From CAVWSM01 sp963757805 (GTDB taxonomy: Bacteria > Actinomycetota > Actinomycetes > Jiangellales > Jiangellaceae), in contig CAVWSM010000023.1 in NCBI GenBank assembly GCA_963757805.1, positions 124,001-188,000 on the forward strand: 64,000 bases of DNA, in the 5' to 3' direction. Shown in pieces: positions 50,725-58,989 of the stretch; position 1 is the stretch's first letter; every line of letters starts with the position of its first letter. The notes below the pieces were generated by a model. That model was given only the letters and a program-made list of their open reading frames with translations, searched no databases and had not been told where the DNA came from. A program made the position numbers and the translations under genes.

Positions 50725-51186
50725 TCAGGCGACCTCGACGACCAGCTCGAGCTCAACCGGGGCGTCCAGCGGCAGCACGGGGGCGGCGACGGCGCTGCGG
50801 GCGTGCTGACCGGCGGCGCCGAAGACCTTGCCGAACAGCTCGCTTGCGCCGTTGGCGACCTGCGGCTGCCCGGTGAAGGTGGGCGTGCTCGCCACGAAGA
50901 CGACTGCCTTGACGACCCGCGTGACCTTGGCCAGCTCACCGATCTCGGCACGGACGGCGGCCAGGGCGTTTAGCGCACACTGCTGAGCGCAGTCGCGGGC
51001 CTCGTCAGGTGTGACCTCGGCGCCGACCTTGCCGACATACATCAGCTCGCCGTCGCGCATCGGCAGCTGGCCGGACGTGTAGACGTACGACCCGGTGCGC
51101 ACCGCTGGTACGTACGACGCCACCGGCTTGGCAACCTCGGGCACCGCGAGACCGAGCTCGGCCAGCCGGTCCTCGGGGGTGCTCAC
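50725..51186 (-). CDS. RidA-family protein
   Basis: 153 residues. YjgF/YER057c/UK114 fold: RTGSYVYTSGQLPMRDGEL, ARDCAQQCALNALAAVRAEIG, TRVVKAVVFVAST and SAVAAPVLPLDAPVELELV. The key Arg of RidA deaminases is replaced in the motif APVLPLDAPVE (RidA has R in GVxxLPxxxxVExE before it, AVAAPVL here), so enamine deaminase activity is uncertain. GTG start overlaps the DUF4177 stop (GTGA). Same order as Rv3678c. Confidence 0.87.
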   Translation of the reverse strand: MSTPEDRLAELGLAVPEVAKPVASYVPAVRTGSYVYTSGQLPMRDGELMYVGKVGAEVTPDEARDCAQQCALNALAAVRAEIGELAKVTRVVKAVVFVASTPTFTGQPQVANGASELFGKVFGAAGQHARSAVAAPVLPLDAPVELELVVEVA

Positions 51187-51338
51187 GGCTTCTCGCGCTT
51201 GAGATATGCCACGAGGTTCTCCGGGTTCAAGCCCGGCACGACCTGCACGAGCTCCCACCCGTCCTCGCCCCAGGTGTCCAGAATCTGCTTGGTCGCGTGC
51301 ACCAAGAGCGGCACCGTCGCGTACTCCCATTTCGCCAT
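51183..51338 (-). CDS. DUF4177 small protein
   Basis: 51 residues (MAKWEYATVPLLVHATKQIL... ending NLVAYLKREKP). W-E-Y at the start and EDGWELVQVVPG are the DUF4177 signature. Function unknown. It overlaps the RidA gene by 4 bp (ATG-to-stop coupling) and is divergent from the ArsA-type genes across 52 bp. Corresponds to the small gene Rv3678A. Confidence 0.85.
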   Translation of the reverse strand: MAKWEYATVPLLVHATKQILDTWGEDGWELVQVVPGLNPENLVAYLKREKP

Positions 51339-51390
51339 GGCGGCAAGGCTATCGGCGCGATCCCCTGGCGGGGGTCCTAGGCTCGCGGAC

Positions 51391-52380
51391 GTGGCAAGCG
51401 GCGGCGACTGGGAAGGTGTCCGGCTTCATGTCGTCACCGGCAAGGGCGGCACGGGCAAGACGACGGTCGCCGCGGCGCTCGCGTTGGCGCTGGCCGGGGC
51501 CGGCGGGCGCATTCTCGTCATAGAGGTGGAGGGCCGGCAGGGGATCGCCGGCGTGTTCGACGTGCCTCCGCTGCCGCACGCCGAGCGGAAGGTGGCGTCG
51601 GTGCCCGGAGGCGGGGAGGTGTACGGCCTGGCGGTCGAGCCGCGCGCGGCCATGACGGAGTACCTCGACATGTACTACCGCCTCGGGCGGGCCGCTCGCG
51701 CTCTTGATCGGCTCGGCGCAGTCGACTTTGTCACCACGATCGCGCCCGGGTTGCGCGACGTACTGCTCACCGGCAAGGCGTACGAGACCACCAAGCGCAC
51801 GCATCGCGACGGACGACCGATGTACGACGCGGTGGTGCTCGACGCGCCGCCCACCGGGCGAATCACCCGCTTCCTCAATGTGACCTCCGAGGTCGCCGGC
51901 TTGGCGCGGGTAGGGCCGGTGCACCGGCACGCCGAGTCGACGACAACCCTCTTGCACTCGCCGCGCACCGCCGTGCATCTCGTCACACTGCTCGAGGAGA
52001 TGCCGGTGCAAGAGACGGTCGACGCCGCGGCCGAGCTGCGCGAGACCGGGCTGCCCGTCGGCGCGGTGATCGTCAACCAGGTACGCCGGCCAGCTCTCCG
52101 CGTACGCGATCTGGCCGCCGCACGCAAGGGAACTCTCGACGCAGACGCCGTGTCCGCGAGCCTGGCCAAAGCCGGCCTGCCGTCAGACGAGGACACCGTC
52201 GCCGGGTTGTTCGAGGAGGCACGCGAGCACGCTGAGCGGGTCACACTGCAGAAGCAGGTCAGGGCACAGCTCGACAAGCTCAGCCGGCCCACGTACGACC
52301 TGACGCACGTCGCCGGCGGCATGACCCCCGCCGGCCTGCACGAGCTGGCGGCCGAGCTGCGCGCGCAGGGGGCGGCGTGA
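51391..52380 (+). CDS. ArsA-family ATPase 1 (anion-transporting ATPase-like)
   Basis: 329 residues, deviant-Walker NTPase: LHVVTGKGGTGKTTVAAALA, then VIEVEGRQGIAGVFD and YDAVVLDAPPTGRITRFLNV (switch region). ArsA/GET3-like pairs of this type (Rv3679-Rv3680) form a heteromeric ATPase linked to export or oxidative stress resistance in mycobacteria. GTG 51391 follows TAGGCT (51378-51383) by 7 nt: leaderless. Overlaps the second ATPase gene by 4 bp. Confidence 0.88.
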   Translation: MASGGDWEGVRLHVVTGKGGTGKTTVAAALALALAGAGGRILVIEVEGRQGIAGVFDVPPLPHAERKVASVPGGGEVYGLAVEPRAAMTEYLDMYYRLGRAARALDRLGAVDFVTTIAPGLRDVLLTGKAYETTKRTHRDGRPMYDAVVLDAPPTGRITRFLNVTSEVAGLARVGPVHRHAESTTTLLHSPRTAVHLVTLLEEMPVQETVDAAAELRETGLPVGAVIVNQVRRPALRVRDLAAARKGTLDADAVSASLAKAGLPSDEDTVAGLFEEAREHAERVTLQKQVRAQLDKLSRPTYDLTHVAGGMTPAGLHELAAELRAQGAA

Positions 52381-53525
52381 CCCGGGCCGCACCCCCTGGG
52401 CCGCCGACGCTCGACGTCGACACGTTCCTCGACAACCAGGGCACGCAGATCATCGTCTGCTGCGGATCGGGCGGCGTGGGCAAGACGACGACGGCCGCCG
52501 CCCTGGCGCTGCGGGCGGCCGAGCGTGGCCGACATGCCGCGGTGCTGACAATCGACCCCGCACACCGGCTGGCCCAGTCGATGGGCCTTCGCCAGCTCGA
52601 CAACGAGCCGCGTGCCGTGACGGGCGTGGACGAGACGGCGGGCGGCTCGCTCGCCGCCATGATGCTGGACATGAAGCGCACCTTCGACGAGGTCGTGGAG
52701 GCTCACGCGTCGCCGGACAAAGCCGCACAGATCCTTGCCAACCCGTTCTACCAGGCGCTGTCCTCGTCCTTCGCGGGGACGCAGGAATACATGGCCATGG
52801 AAAAGTTGGGGCAGCTTCATGGGCGCGCCGAGTACGACCTGGTCGTTGTCGACACCCCACCATCACGGTCTGCGCTCGATTTTCTGGACGCCCCGCAGCG
52901 GCTCGGATCGTTCCTCGATGGACGTCTCATCCGGCTGCTCGGTGCGCCGGCCAAGGCTGGCGGTCGCGCTTACCTGCGGTTCGTACAGGCGGGCATGGGG
53001 GCGTTCACGAATGCGTTCTCGCGGCTGCTCGGCACAGACCTGCTGCGCGACGTACAGACCTTCGTGGCGTCGCTCGACACGATGTTCGGCGGGTTCCGCG
53101 AACGGGCCGAGCGCACCTACGCGTTGCTCGCGGCGCCGGAGACCCGCTTCCTCGTGGTCGCCACGCCGGAACCTGACGCGCTGCGAGAGGCGTCGTACTT
53201 CGTTGACCGGCTCGCCGCCGACGGCATGCCGCTGGGCGGGCTGGTCCTCAACCGGGTGCAGACGACGTGGCTGCCTGACCTGTCCGCGGAGGACAGCCTC
53301 GCAGCGGCAGACCAGCTAGCCGATGGACGCGAGCACGTGCTCACCGTCAGGCTGCTGCGCATGCACGCCGAAAGGATGCGGGCCATCAACCGGGAAACCC
53401 GGCTGGCCAACCGATTCCACGCCGCGCACCCCGGAGTTGCCACGACGTGGGTCCCGGCGCTCGCCGCCGACGTACACGACCTCGACGGCCTCCGCCGTGT
53501 CGGTGCAGATCTGGCCGGCACCTAG
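52377..53525 (+). CDS. ArsA-family ATPase 2
   Basis: 382 residues. Walker A ICCGSGGVGKTTTAAALAL, signature TIDPAHRLAQSMGL (ArsA DTAPTGH counterpart is VVDTPPSRSALDFLDAP), and MAMEKLGQLHGRAEYDLVVVDTPP (key part). Partner of the preceding ATPase; the GTG start overlaps its stop. Corresponds to Rv3680. The product ends 7 bp before the convergent whiB gene. Confidence 0.88.
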   Translation: MTRAAPPGPPTLDVDTFLDNQGTQIIVCCGSGGVGKTTTAAALALRAAERGRHAAVLTIDPAHRLAQSMGLRQLDNEPRAVTGVDETAGGSLAAMMLDMKRTFDEVVEAHASPDKAAQILANPFYQALSSSFAGTQEYMAMEKLGQLHGRAEYDLVVVDTPPSRSALDFLDAPQRLGSFLDGRLIRLLGAPAKAGGRAYLRFVQAGMGAFTNAFSRLLGTDLLRDVQTFVASLDTMFGGFRERAERTYALLAAPETRFLVVATPEPDALREASYFVDRLAADGMPLGGLVLNRVQTTWLPDLSAEDSLAAADQLADGREHVLTVRLLRMHAERMRAINRETRLANRFHAAHPGVATTWVPALAADVHDLDGLRRVGADLAGT

Positions 53526-53532
53526 CTGCGCG

Positions 53533-53877
53533 TCAGCTGGCCCGCGGCATCGGCGAAGGCGCCACGGCGCGCTGGACGGGCAGCTGGACTCGTGCGCGCT
53601 CGGCGGCCTCGAACTCCGACCGCGCCGCGTCCAGCAGCGCTCGCCAGGACGTCACGTTGGGCCGGCGGCGCAGGATCGCCCGCCGCTCCCGCTCGGTCAT
53701 GCCGCCCCAGACCCCGAATTCGATCTGCCGGTCCAGCGCCTCAGCCAGGCACTCCGTGCGGACCGGACAGCCCGCGCAGACGATCTTGGCTCGGTGCTGC
53801 TCCGCCCCCTGCACGAACAATCGGTCCGGGTCGCCGTTGCGGCAGGCGGCCATCTCGGTCCAGTCATCTCGCCACAT
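53533..53877 (-). CDS. WhiB-family redox-sensing transcription factor (WblA/WhiB4-like)
   Basis: 114 residues. Four iron-sulfur cluster cysteines C12, C34, C37 and C43 (AACRNGDPDRLF, IVCAGCPVRTEC), then the GVWGG turn at 55-59 and the basic MTERERRAILRRRP. The position beside ArsA pair and PBP matches whiB4 (Rv3681c) and wblA of Streptomyces. These bind sigma factor region 4 and respond to O2 or NO. AAGGGGGG lies 13 bases before the ATG. The long upstream region (53878-54096) probably holds its promoter; I could not assign a box. Confidence 0.93.
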   Translation of the reverse strand: MWRDDWTEMAACRNGDPDRLFVQGAEQHRAKIVCAGCPVRTECLAEALDRQIEFGVWGGMTERERRAILRRRPNVTSWRALLDAARSEFEAAERARVQLPVQRAVAPSPMPRAS

Positions 53878-54096
53878 GTTCTGTGGTCCCCCCTTGTGTC
53901 GCGCCTGCCGCTATCACCCCTAAGAGCGTCAGGCACTCGATTACGGACGGTAGGCGAATTGGGAGGTAGCGAACAGCCTGCAAGAGGCCCCCTGGCATCG
54001 ACCGTTCGGCTGATTGTCGAGTCGCTCACAACGCACTATGTGACGATTTGGCGGGCGTAAGAGGAGGCATGGGGTCGGCTCGACTACCCTGCCACC

Positions 54097-56523
54097 ATGG
54101 CGAATCTCCGCCCCTCCTCCGTCGCTGGGGCAACCCGGCGCCTGCTGCTGCTTGTCGGCCTCGGCGCGCTGTCCGGTGTGCTCGTGGCGGGGTTGCTCCT
54201 GCCCATCGCCGGGGCGCTCGGGCTCGCCGCCAAGAGCAGCGCCGAGACGTTCGAGTCGCTGCCTGACGACCTGGAGACCCGCCCCCTCGCCCAGCGCTCG
54301 CGCGTCTTCGACGCCAACGGCAACCTGCTGGCCACGTTCTTCCAGGAGAACCGGGTCGATGTGCCGCTGGCCGCGGTCGCCCCGGTCATGCAGAACGCGC
54401 TGCTGGCGAGCGAGGACGCCCGGTTCTACGAGCACGGCCCGATCGACCTGCAAGGCACCAGCCGCGCCGCACTGCGCAACTTCGCCGCCGACGAGATCAC
54501 GGGCGGTGGGTCCACACTCACCCAGCAGTACGTCAAGCTCGTGCTCATCGAGCAGGCCACAACGGCCGAGGAGCGCAAGAAGGCCCAGGACGACACGCTG
54601 GACCGCAAGCTGCGCGAGCTGCGCCTGGCCATTGCGGCCGAGCGGCAGTTCACGAAGGCGGAGATCCTCCAGCGCTACTTCAACATCGCCTACTTCGGCC
54701 AGGGGGCCTACGGGATCGAGTCTGCGGCCCGGCACTACTTCTCCGTGAGCGCCGCTGAGCTGACACTGCCGCAGGCAGCCCTACTTGCCGGGCTGGTGCA
54801 GAAGCCACGCGCGTACGACCCGGAGGACAACCCGGAGGCCGCCATCGGCCGTCGCAACGTCGTACTGGGTCGCATGGCCGACGAGCGCATGATCACCGAC
54901 GCGGAGGCGGCGCAGGCTCGGTCTTCCGATCTTGGTCTCGCGGTGTCCGAGACGCCCAACGGCTGCATCACGGCCTACGCACCGTTCTTCTGCCAGCACG
55001 TCGAGAATGAGCTCGTCCTGTTTGACGGGCTGGGTGCCGACCCCGAGCAGCGTCGGCAGAACCTTTATCGCGGCGGCCTGACGATCAAGACCACGCTCGA
55101 CCCGAAGGTACAGGCGGCTGCGCAGGGCGCTATTGACGCCAAGATGGCGCCGGCTGACGCCGCGGTGGGTGCGATGACGTTCATCGAGCCGGGCACCGGC
55201 AAGATCAAGGCGATGGCGCAATCGCGGCCGATGGGCGATGACGTCGCGGCCGGCCAGACCTACATCAACTACAACGTCGACATCGCGCACGGCGGCGGCG
55301 ACGGGTTCCAGCCTGGCTCGACCATGAAGGTGTTCGTTCTCGCGGCGGCCATCAAGCAGGGGATCCCACTCTCGACGACGATCAGCGTGCCAAGTCGGAC
55401 CATCTCGCTGCCGCAACAGAGCTTCACCACGTGCGAGGGCCAGTACCCACGACACCCAGACCCCTGGCGGGTCGCTACGCCCACCGGCACGTTCAACATT
55501 CGGTCCGGCACGTGGCGGTCCAACAACGGCTTCTATGCGCAGCTCGAGCAGCGCACGGGACTCTGTGACCCATGGAGGTTCGCGACCGACATGGGCGTGA
55601 CCCGTACCAGTGGCGAGCCTGTCGAGCAGGTCCCCGCTATGGTCCTCGGCTCCAGTGAGGTCGCGCCCCTCGATATGGCCAACGCTTTCGCGACGTTTGC
55701 TGCACGTGGCGTCCATTGCGAGCCGACTGCCATCACAGAGATGCTCGACCGGAACGGCCAGCCGATGCCGGTGCCGCCATCCAACTGCAGGCAGCTGCTC
55801 GACCAGGCGCAGACCGACGCCATCAACGACGTTCTCCGTGGGGTGATCGACGGCCCCGAACCCGGCCGCACCGGTCGCAACCTGAGCATCGGACGTCCGG
55901 CCGCCGGAAAGACCGGAACCACCAACCAGGAACTGTCGGTCTGGTTCAGCGGCTACACCCCTCAGCTCGCGGCCTCCATGGCTGTCGGCGACGTCGATCT
56001 GCCACGCGAGTCAATGCGCGGCATCGTCCTCAAGGGCGTCAAGCAGTTCTCCGCCTGTGGTGGCTGCATCCCGGGCCCAATGTGGCGGGACGCGATGAGG
56101 GCAGCGCTCGACGGTGTCGGGGCGACCGACTTCGTCGCGCCCAACCCAGAGGTCGTCCAAGCCTGCGGGGCAACGTCCCGGACGTGCGCGGCCTGCAGGT
56201 CTCGCAGGCGGTCGAGGAGCTCACCCGCGACGGATTCAACGTCGAGGTCGGCGGCGAGGTCGGATCTGACCTGCCGGCAGGCACGGTCGTCTTCACCAAC
56301 CCGCGGTCGGGCAGTCAGCCATCCTGCAGGCGGCACAGTGCGCCTGTTCGTGAGTGGTGCGCAGGCGGCCCCGCAACCCGCGCCCGCCGTCGTACCGCCC
56401 GTCGTTGCCGCACCGCAGCTGCCCGACTTCATGGCGCCCTTCATCGCACCGTTCGACGGTCAAGATGGCAACGGCCAAGGAAACGGAAATGGCGGCGGCC
56501 GCGGCGGTCGCGGACCTGGCTAG
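54097..56523 (+). CDS. Class A penicillin-binding protein (PonA2-like) with damaged PASTA region
   Basis: 808 codons. One N-terminal membrane helix, a glycosyltransferase domain (SEDARFYEHGPIDLQG, GGGSTLTQQYVKL, AYFGQGAYGIESAARHYF) and a transpeptidase with STMK (Ser408, Lys411), RSNNGFY and KTGTT (Lys605). It builds and cross-links peptidoglycan. A PASTA domain (NVPDVRGLQVSQAVEELTRD...GTVVFTNPRSGS) is visible only in another frame between about 56170 and 56315; the annotated frame there reads Arg/Ser-rich nonsense before AGGTVRLFVSG resumes. Two compensating indels are implied. ATG follows TACCCT by 6 nt: leaderless. C-terminus is Pro/Gly/Asn-rich. Confidence 0.9.
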   Translation: MANLRPSSVAGATRRLLLLVGLGALSGVLVAGLLLPIAGALGLAAKSSAETFESLPDDLETRPLAQRSRVFDANGNLLATFFQENRVDVPLAAVAPVMQNALLASEDARFYEHGPIDLQGTSRAALRNFAADEITGGGSTLTQQYVKLVLIEQATTAEERKKAQDDTLDRKLRELRLAIAAERQFTKAEILQRYFNIAYFGQGAYGIESAARHYFSVSAAELTLPQAALLAGLVQKPRAYDPEDNPEAAIGRRNVVLGRMADERMITDAEAAQARSSDLGLAVSETPNGCITAYAPFFCQHVENELVLFDGLGADPEQRRQNLYRGGLTIKTTLDPKVQAAAQGAIDAKMAPADAAVGAMTFIEPGTGKIKAMAQSRPMGDDVAAGQTYINYNVDIAHGGGDGFQPGSTMKVFVLAAAIKQGIPLSTTISVPSRTISLPQQSFTTCEGQYPRHPDPWRVATPTGTFNIRSGTWRSNNGFYAQLEQRTGLCDPWRFATDMGVTRTSGEPVEQVPAMVLGSSEVAPLDMANAFATFAARGVHCEPTAITEMLDRNGQPMPVPPSNCRQLLDQAQTDAINDVLRGVIDGPEPGRTGRNLSIGRPAAGKTGTTNQELSVWFSGYTPQLAASMAVGDVDLPRESMRGIVLKGVKQFSACGGCIPGPMWRDAMRAALDGVGATDFVAPNPEVVQACGATSRTCAACRSRRRSRSSPATDSTSRSAARSDLTCRQARSSSPTRGRAVSHPAGGTVRLFVSGAQAAPQPAPAVVPPVVAAPQLPDFMAPFIAPFDGQDGNGQGNGNGGGRGGRGPG

Positions 56524-56541
56524 GCCGCTGCGGCTGACTCG

Positions 56542-57117
56542 TCAGGCGGCCTGATCGATCGCGCTGATCGTGGCGCGGCGCAGCGCCTCCAGATCTGTTC
56601 CCCGGTCGGTGAGGATCTTGGCGGCGAGGCCGTTACCTTCCCTGATCAAGCCGAGCAGGATGTGCTCGGTGCCGATGTAGTTGTGCTTGAGCCGCAGCGC
56701 CTCGCGCAGCGACAGCTCGAGGACTTTCTTGGCGCGCGGGGAGAACCTCCCACCGCGCCGTCGACGGCGGAACGGCCCGCGCCGTGGTTCGTCATCCGGC
56801 TGACTGAGTGCGTCGGGCCCGAACGTTTCCTCGATGCGCCCCAGCACGGCCTCCACATCGATGCCGACGGAGCGCAATGCGTCCGCCTCGTCGGCCGTGA
56901 ACAGCCCTGGCGCGGGGCCGACAACCTCAACCACTGCGGCACGTACGGCATCGGCCTCGAGCCCTTGAGCGCGCAGCACCCGACCTGCGATGCCATCGGA
57001 GGCGACAAGCGCGATCAGCAGGTGCTCGGTGCCGACACGTCGGTGGGAGAGCCGCTCGCTCTCCTCCACGGCCCGGTGCACGACCTCGCGCGCTGCCTTG
57101 GTGAACCGCTCGAACAT
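56542..57117 (-). CDS. Double Clp-N domain protein without ATPase
   Basis: 191 residues: two Clp N-terminal repeats (about 1-75: MFERFTKAAREVVHRAVEE, GTEHLLIALVAS; and about 122-190: FSPRAKKVLELSLREALRL, IGTEHILLGLIREGNGLAAKIL) joined by a linker with a polybasic RRRRRGG patch. These are the substrate/adaptor-binding modules of ClpC, but no AAA+ part follows. It may act as a ClpC adaptor or decoy; not tested. ATG 57117 follows GAGGGAAG. The stop of the HTH gene is 8 bp upstream, so they are one operon. Converges on the PBP gene. Confidence 0.85.
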   Translation of the reverse strand: MFERFTKAAREVVHRAVEESERLSHRRVGTEHLLIALVASDGIAGRVLRAQGLEADAVRAAVVEVVGPAPGLFTADEADALRSVGIDVEAVLGRIEETFGPDALSQPDDEPRRGPFRRRRRGGRFSPRAKKVLELSLREALRLKHNYIGTEHILLGLIREGNGLAAKILTDRGTDLEALRRATISAIDQAA

Positions 57118-57125
57118 GACTTCCC

Positions 57126-57344
57126 TCACTCCCCAACGCTGTGCGCGTGCTTCTTGTGCACGGCCTGCTTACTGACCTCGAGCACATCGGCGATCTCTTG
57201 CCACGACCAGGCCTGACGCCGCGCGTTGCGGACCTGAAGGGCCTCCAGGGTGTCGGCGAGCCTGCGGAGCGCAAGGACTGCGCGCAGACCTGCCCGGACG
57301 TCCGGACCGGCCGCGGCAGCCGCGAGATCAGTTGCCTGAGTCAT
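57126..57344 (-). CDS. Small HTH regulator of the Clp-N gene
   Basis: 72 residues: AGLRAVLALRRLADTLEALQVRNARRQ (helical), then WSWQEIADVLEVSKQAVHKKHAHSVGE, a helix-turn-helix ending in a basic tail. Known as the HTH partner of Clp-N proteins in actinobacteria. ATG follows a TAGGGT -10 box (minus strand, 57352-57357) by 7 nt with TTGACG 18 bp further: leaderless. Two palindromes, 57346-57365 and 57375-57394, overlap this promoter, so autorepression is likely. Confidence 0.8.
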   Translation of the reverse strand: MTQATDLAAAAAGPDVRAGLRAVLALRRLADTLEALQVRNARRQAWSWQEIADVLEVSKQAVHKKHAHSVGE

Positions 57345-57345
57345 G

Positions 57346-57365
57346 TCGTCAACCCTAGTTGACGA
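57346..57365. promoter_or_regulatory. Operator 1 of the HTH/Clp-N operon
   Basis: TCGTCAAC (57346-57353) and GTTGACGA (57358-57365) form a perfect 8-bp inverted repeat around CCTA. It covers the -10 box of the HTH gene and starts 2 bp upstream of its start codon. Confidence 0.8.
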
Positions 57366-57374
57366 AGGGAGAGG

Positions 57375-57394
57375 TCGTCAACCAGCGTTGACAC
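57375..57394. promoter_or_regulatory. Operator 2 of the HTH/Clp-N operon
   Basis: TCGTCAAC (57375-57382), four bases, then GTTGACAC (57387-57394): 7 of 8 positions match operator 1's arms. Centre-to-centre distance to operator 1 is 29 bp. It includes the TTGACG -35 on the minus strand. Confidence 0.75.
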
Positions 57395-57397
57395 AAG

Positions 57398-57853
57398 TCA
57401 GCTTCCCAGCTGACGCCTGACTTCGGCTGCGACAGCTCCGCCGTCAACCCGGCCAGCCACCCGTGGCGTCACGATCTTCATCACAGCGCCCATGCCGCGG
57501 GGCGAGTCAGCCCCTGACTCAGCGATCGCGTCGGCGACGATGGCGGTGAGCTCCTCGGCGGACAGCGGCGCCGGGAGATACTCCGCCAGCACCTCCGCCT
57601 CGGACTCCTCACGCGCAGCGAGCTCCGTACGGCCGGCATCGGTGAATGCGGTGGCTGCCTCGCGGCGCTTCTTCGACTCCTTGTTGAGGACGCCGATGAC
57701 CTCGTCGTCGGAGAGCTCACGAGCTTCCTTTCCGGCGACCTCGGCGGTGGTTACGGCGGTGAGAGCCATGCGCAGCGTGGACGTACGCAGCTCGTCGCGA
57801 GCACGCATGGCAGACGTCAGGTCGGCTCGCAAGCGCTCCTTGAGGGTGGTCAT
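57398..57853 (-). CDS. GatB/YqeY-domain protein
   Basis: 151 residues, the YqeY fold also found at the end of GatB: TTLKERLRADLTSAMRARDELRT, SDDEVIGVLNKESKKRREAATAF and ADSPRGMGAVMKIVTPRVAGRVDGGAVAAEVRRQL (key parts). GatB C-terminal domains bind tRNA; the free-standing version's role is unclear. ATG 57853 chosen. Its stop lies 4 bp from operator 2 of the HTH operon. Confidence 0.88.
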   Translation of the reverse strand: MTTLKERLRADLTSAMRARDELRTSTLRMALTAVTTAEVAGKEARELSDDEVIGVLNKESKKRREAATAFTDAGRTELAAREESEAEVLAEYLPAPLSAEELTAIVADAIAESGADSPRGMGAVMKIVTPRVAGRVDGGAVAAEVRRQLGS

Positions 57854-57903
57854 GCGCGTCATCCTCGCAGGTCAGCCACCAGTCGATCTGCGACCATTGG
57901 TGC

Positions 57904-58809
57904 GTGACTGCAGGCCAGAACATCGCCCGAGCCGCGTTGGCGACCGCCGGAATCGCCGCAGGCTGCGTGACGTACGCCGCCGCGTACGAGGTGCGCTCCT
58001 TCCGGCTGCGGCGGTTCACGATCCCCGTCCTTGCGCCAGGCAGCAAGCCGTTGACTGTCCTGCACATCTCCGACCTGCACATGACGCCCGGGCAGCGGCG
58101 CAAGCGTGACTGGGTGCGGTCGCTGGCCGAGCTGCAGCCCGACCTGGTCGTCAACACAGGTGACAACCTGAGCCACCGCGACGCGGCGCCCGTCGTCCTC
58201 GACGCCTTCGGCCCGCTGCTCGACGTGCCGGGTGTGTTCGTCTTCGGGTCCAATGACTACTTCGCGCCGCGGCTGCGCAACCCGGCCCGCTACCTGTTCA
58301 CCCACAAACCGCAAGTGCGCGACGTCGAGGACCTGCCGTGGGGCGACCTGCGGGACGGCTTCGTCGACGCAGGCTGGCTCGACCTGACCAACGCCCGAGG
58401 CACGCTCAAGGCGGGCGAACGGACGCTGTCGTTCGGTGGGGTCGACGACCCGCATCTGCGCCGCGACCGCTACGAGCAGATCGCTGGGCCGAGCGATCCC
58501 GCCGCGGATCTCGCGGTCGGGGTCACGCACGCGCCGTACCTTCGCACGCTCGACGCGTTCACCCGCGATGGCTACCCGCTGATCCTCGCCGGCCACACGC
58601 ACGGCGGGCAGCTGTGCATCCCTGGCTACGGCGCACTGGTGACCAACTGCGACCTCGACACGCGGCGCGTCAAGGGCGTGCACCGGCATGCTGCCGGCGG
58701 TCGCACGGCGTGGATGCATGTCTCCGCTGGGCTAGGGACGTCGCCGTTTGCGCCCGTACGGTTTGCCTGCCCGCCGGAGGCCAGCCTGCTCACGCTGGTC
58801 GCGCGCTGA
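57904..58809 (+). CDS. Calcineurin-like metallophosphoesterase with N-terminal membrane helix
   Basis: 301 residues. N-terminal hydrophobic helix (ARAALATAGIAAGCVTYAAAYEV) then the metal-binding motifs LHISDLHMTPGQ, VNTGDNLSHRD, FGSNDYFAP and LILAGHTHGGQLCIPGYGA: dinuclear phosphodiesterase. Related to YkuE-type lipid or cyclic nucleotide phosphodiesterases (Rv3683). Divergent from YqeY by 50 bp; GTG start. The repeat region 58823-58927 follows. Confidence 0.88.
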   Translation: MTAGQNIARAALATAGIAAGCVTYAAAYEVRSFRLRRFTIPVLAPGSKPLTVLHISDLHMTPGQRRKRDWVRSLAELQPDLVVNTGDNLSHRDAAPVVLDAFGPLLDVPGVFVFGSNDYFAPRLRNPARYLFTHKPQVRDVEDLPWGDLRDGFVDAGWLDLTNARGTLKAGERTLSFGGVDDPHLRRDRYEQIAGPSDPAADLAVGVTHAPYLRTLDAFTRDGYPLILAGHTHGGQLCIPGYGALVTNCDLDTRRVKGVHRHAAGGRTAWMHVSAGLGTSPFAPVRFACPPEASLLTLVAR

Positions 58810-58822
58810 CCGACCCGTGGGT

Positions 58823-58927
58823 CGCTGGGCGCCCCGCGCTGCCGAGCGACTGGGCGCCCCAGTGCGGCGCGAGCACCACTGCGCTGGGGCGCCCCGCGTT
58901 GCCCAGCGTCACTGGGGCGCCCCAGCG
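58823..58927. repeat. Four copies of a CTGGG(G)CGCCCC palindrome
   Basis: CTGGGCGCCCC or CTGGGGCGCCCC lies at about 58825, 58852, 58884 and 58913; the 58913-58926 copy CTGGGGCGCCCCAG is perfect, and 58849-58863 pairs ACTGGG with CCCAGT. They lie between a phosphodiesterase gene and tRNA-Pro. Repetition beyond a terminator need suggests a duplicated local element. Confidence 0.55.
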
Positions 58928-58989
58928 AGCCCGCTCCGGATCCGGTTTCGTGGCACCCCCGGCGCTCGGATACACTCATCCGGCGTCCA

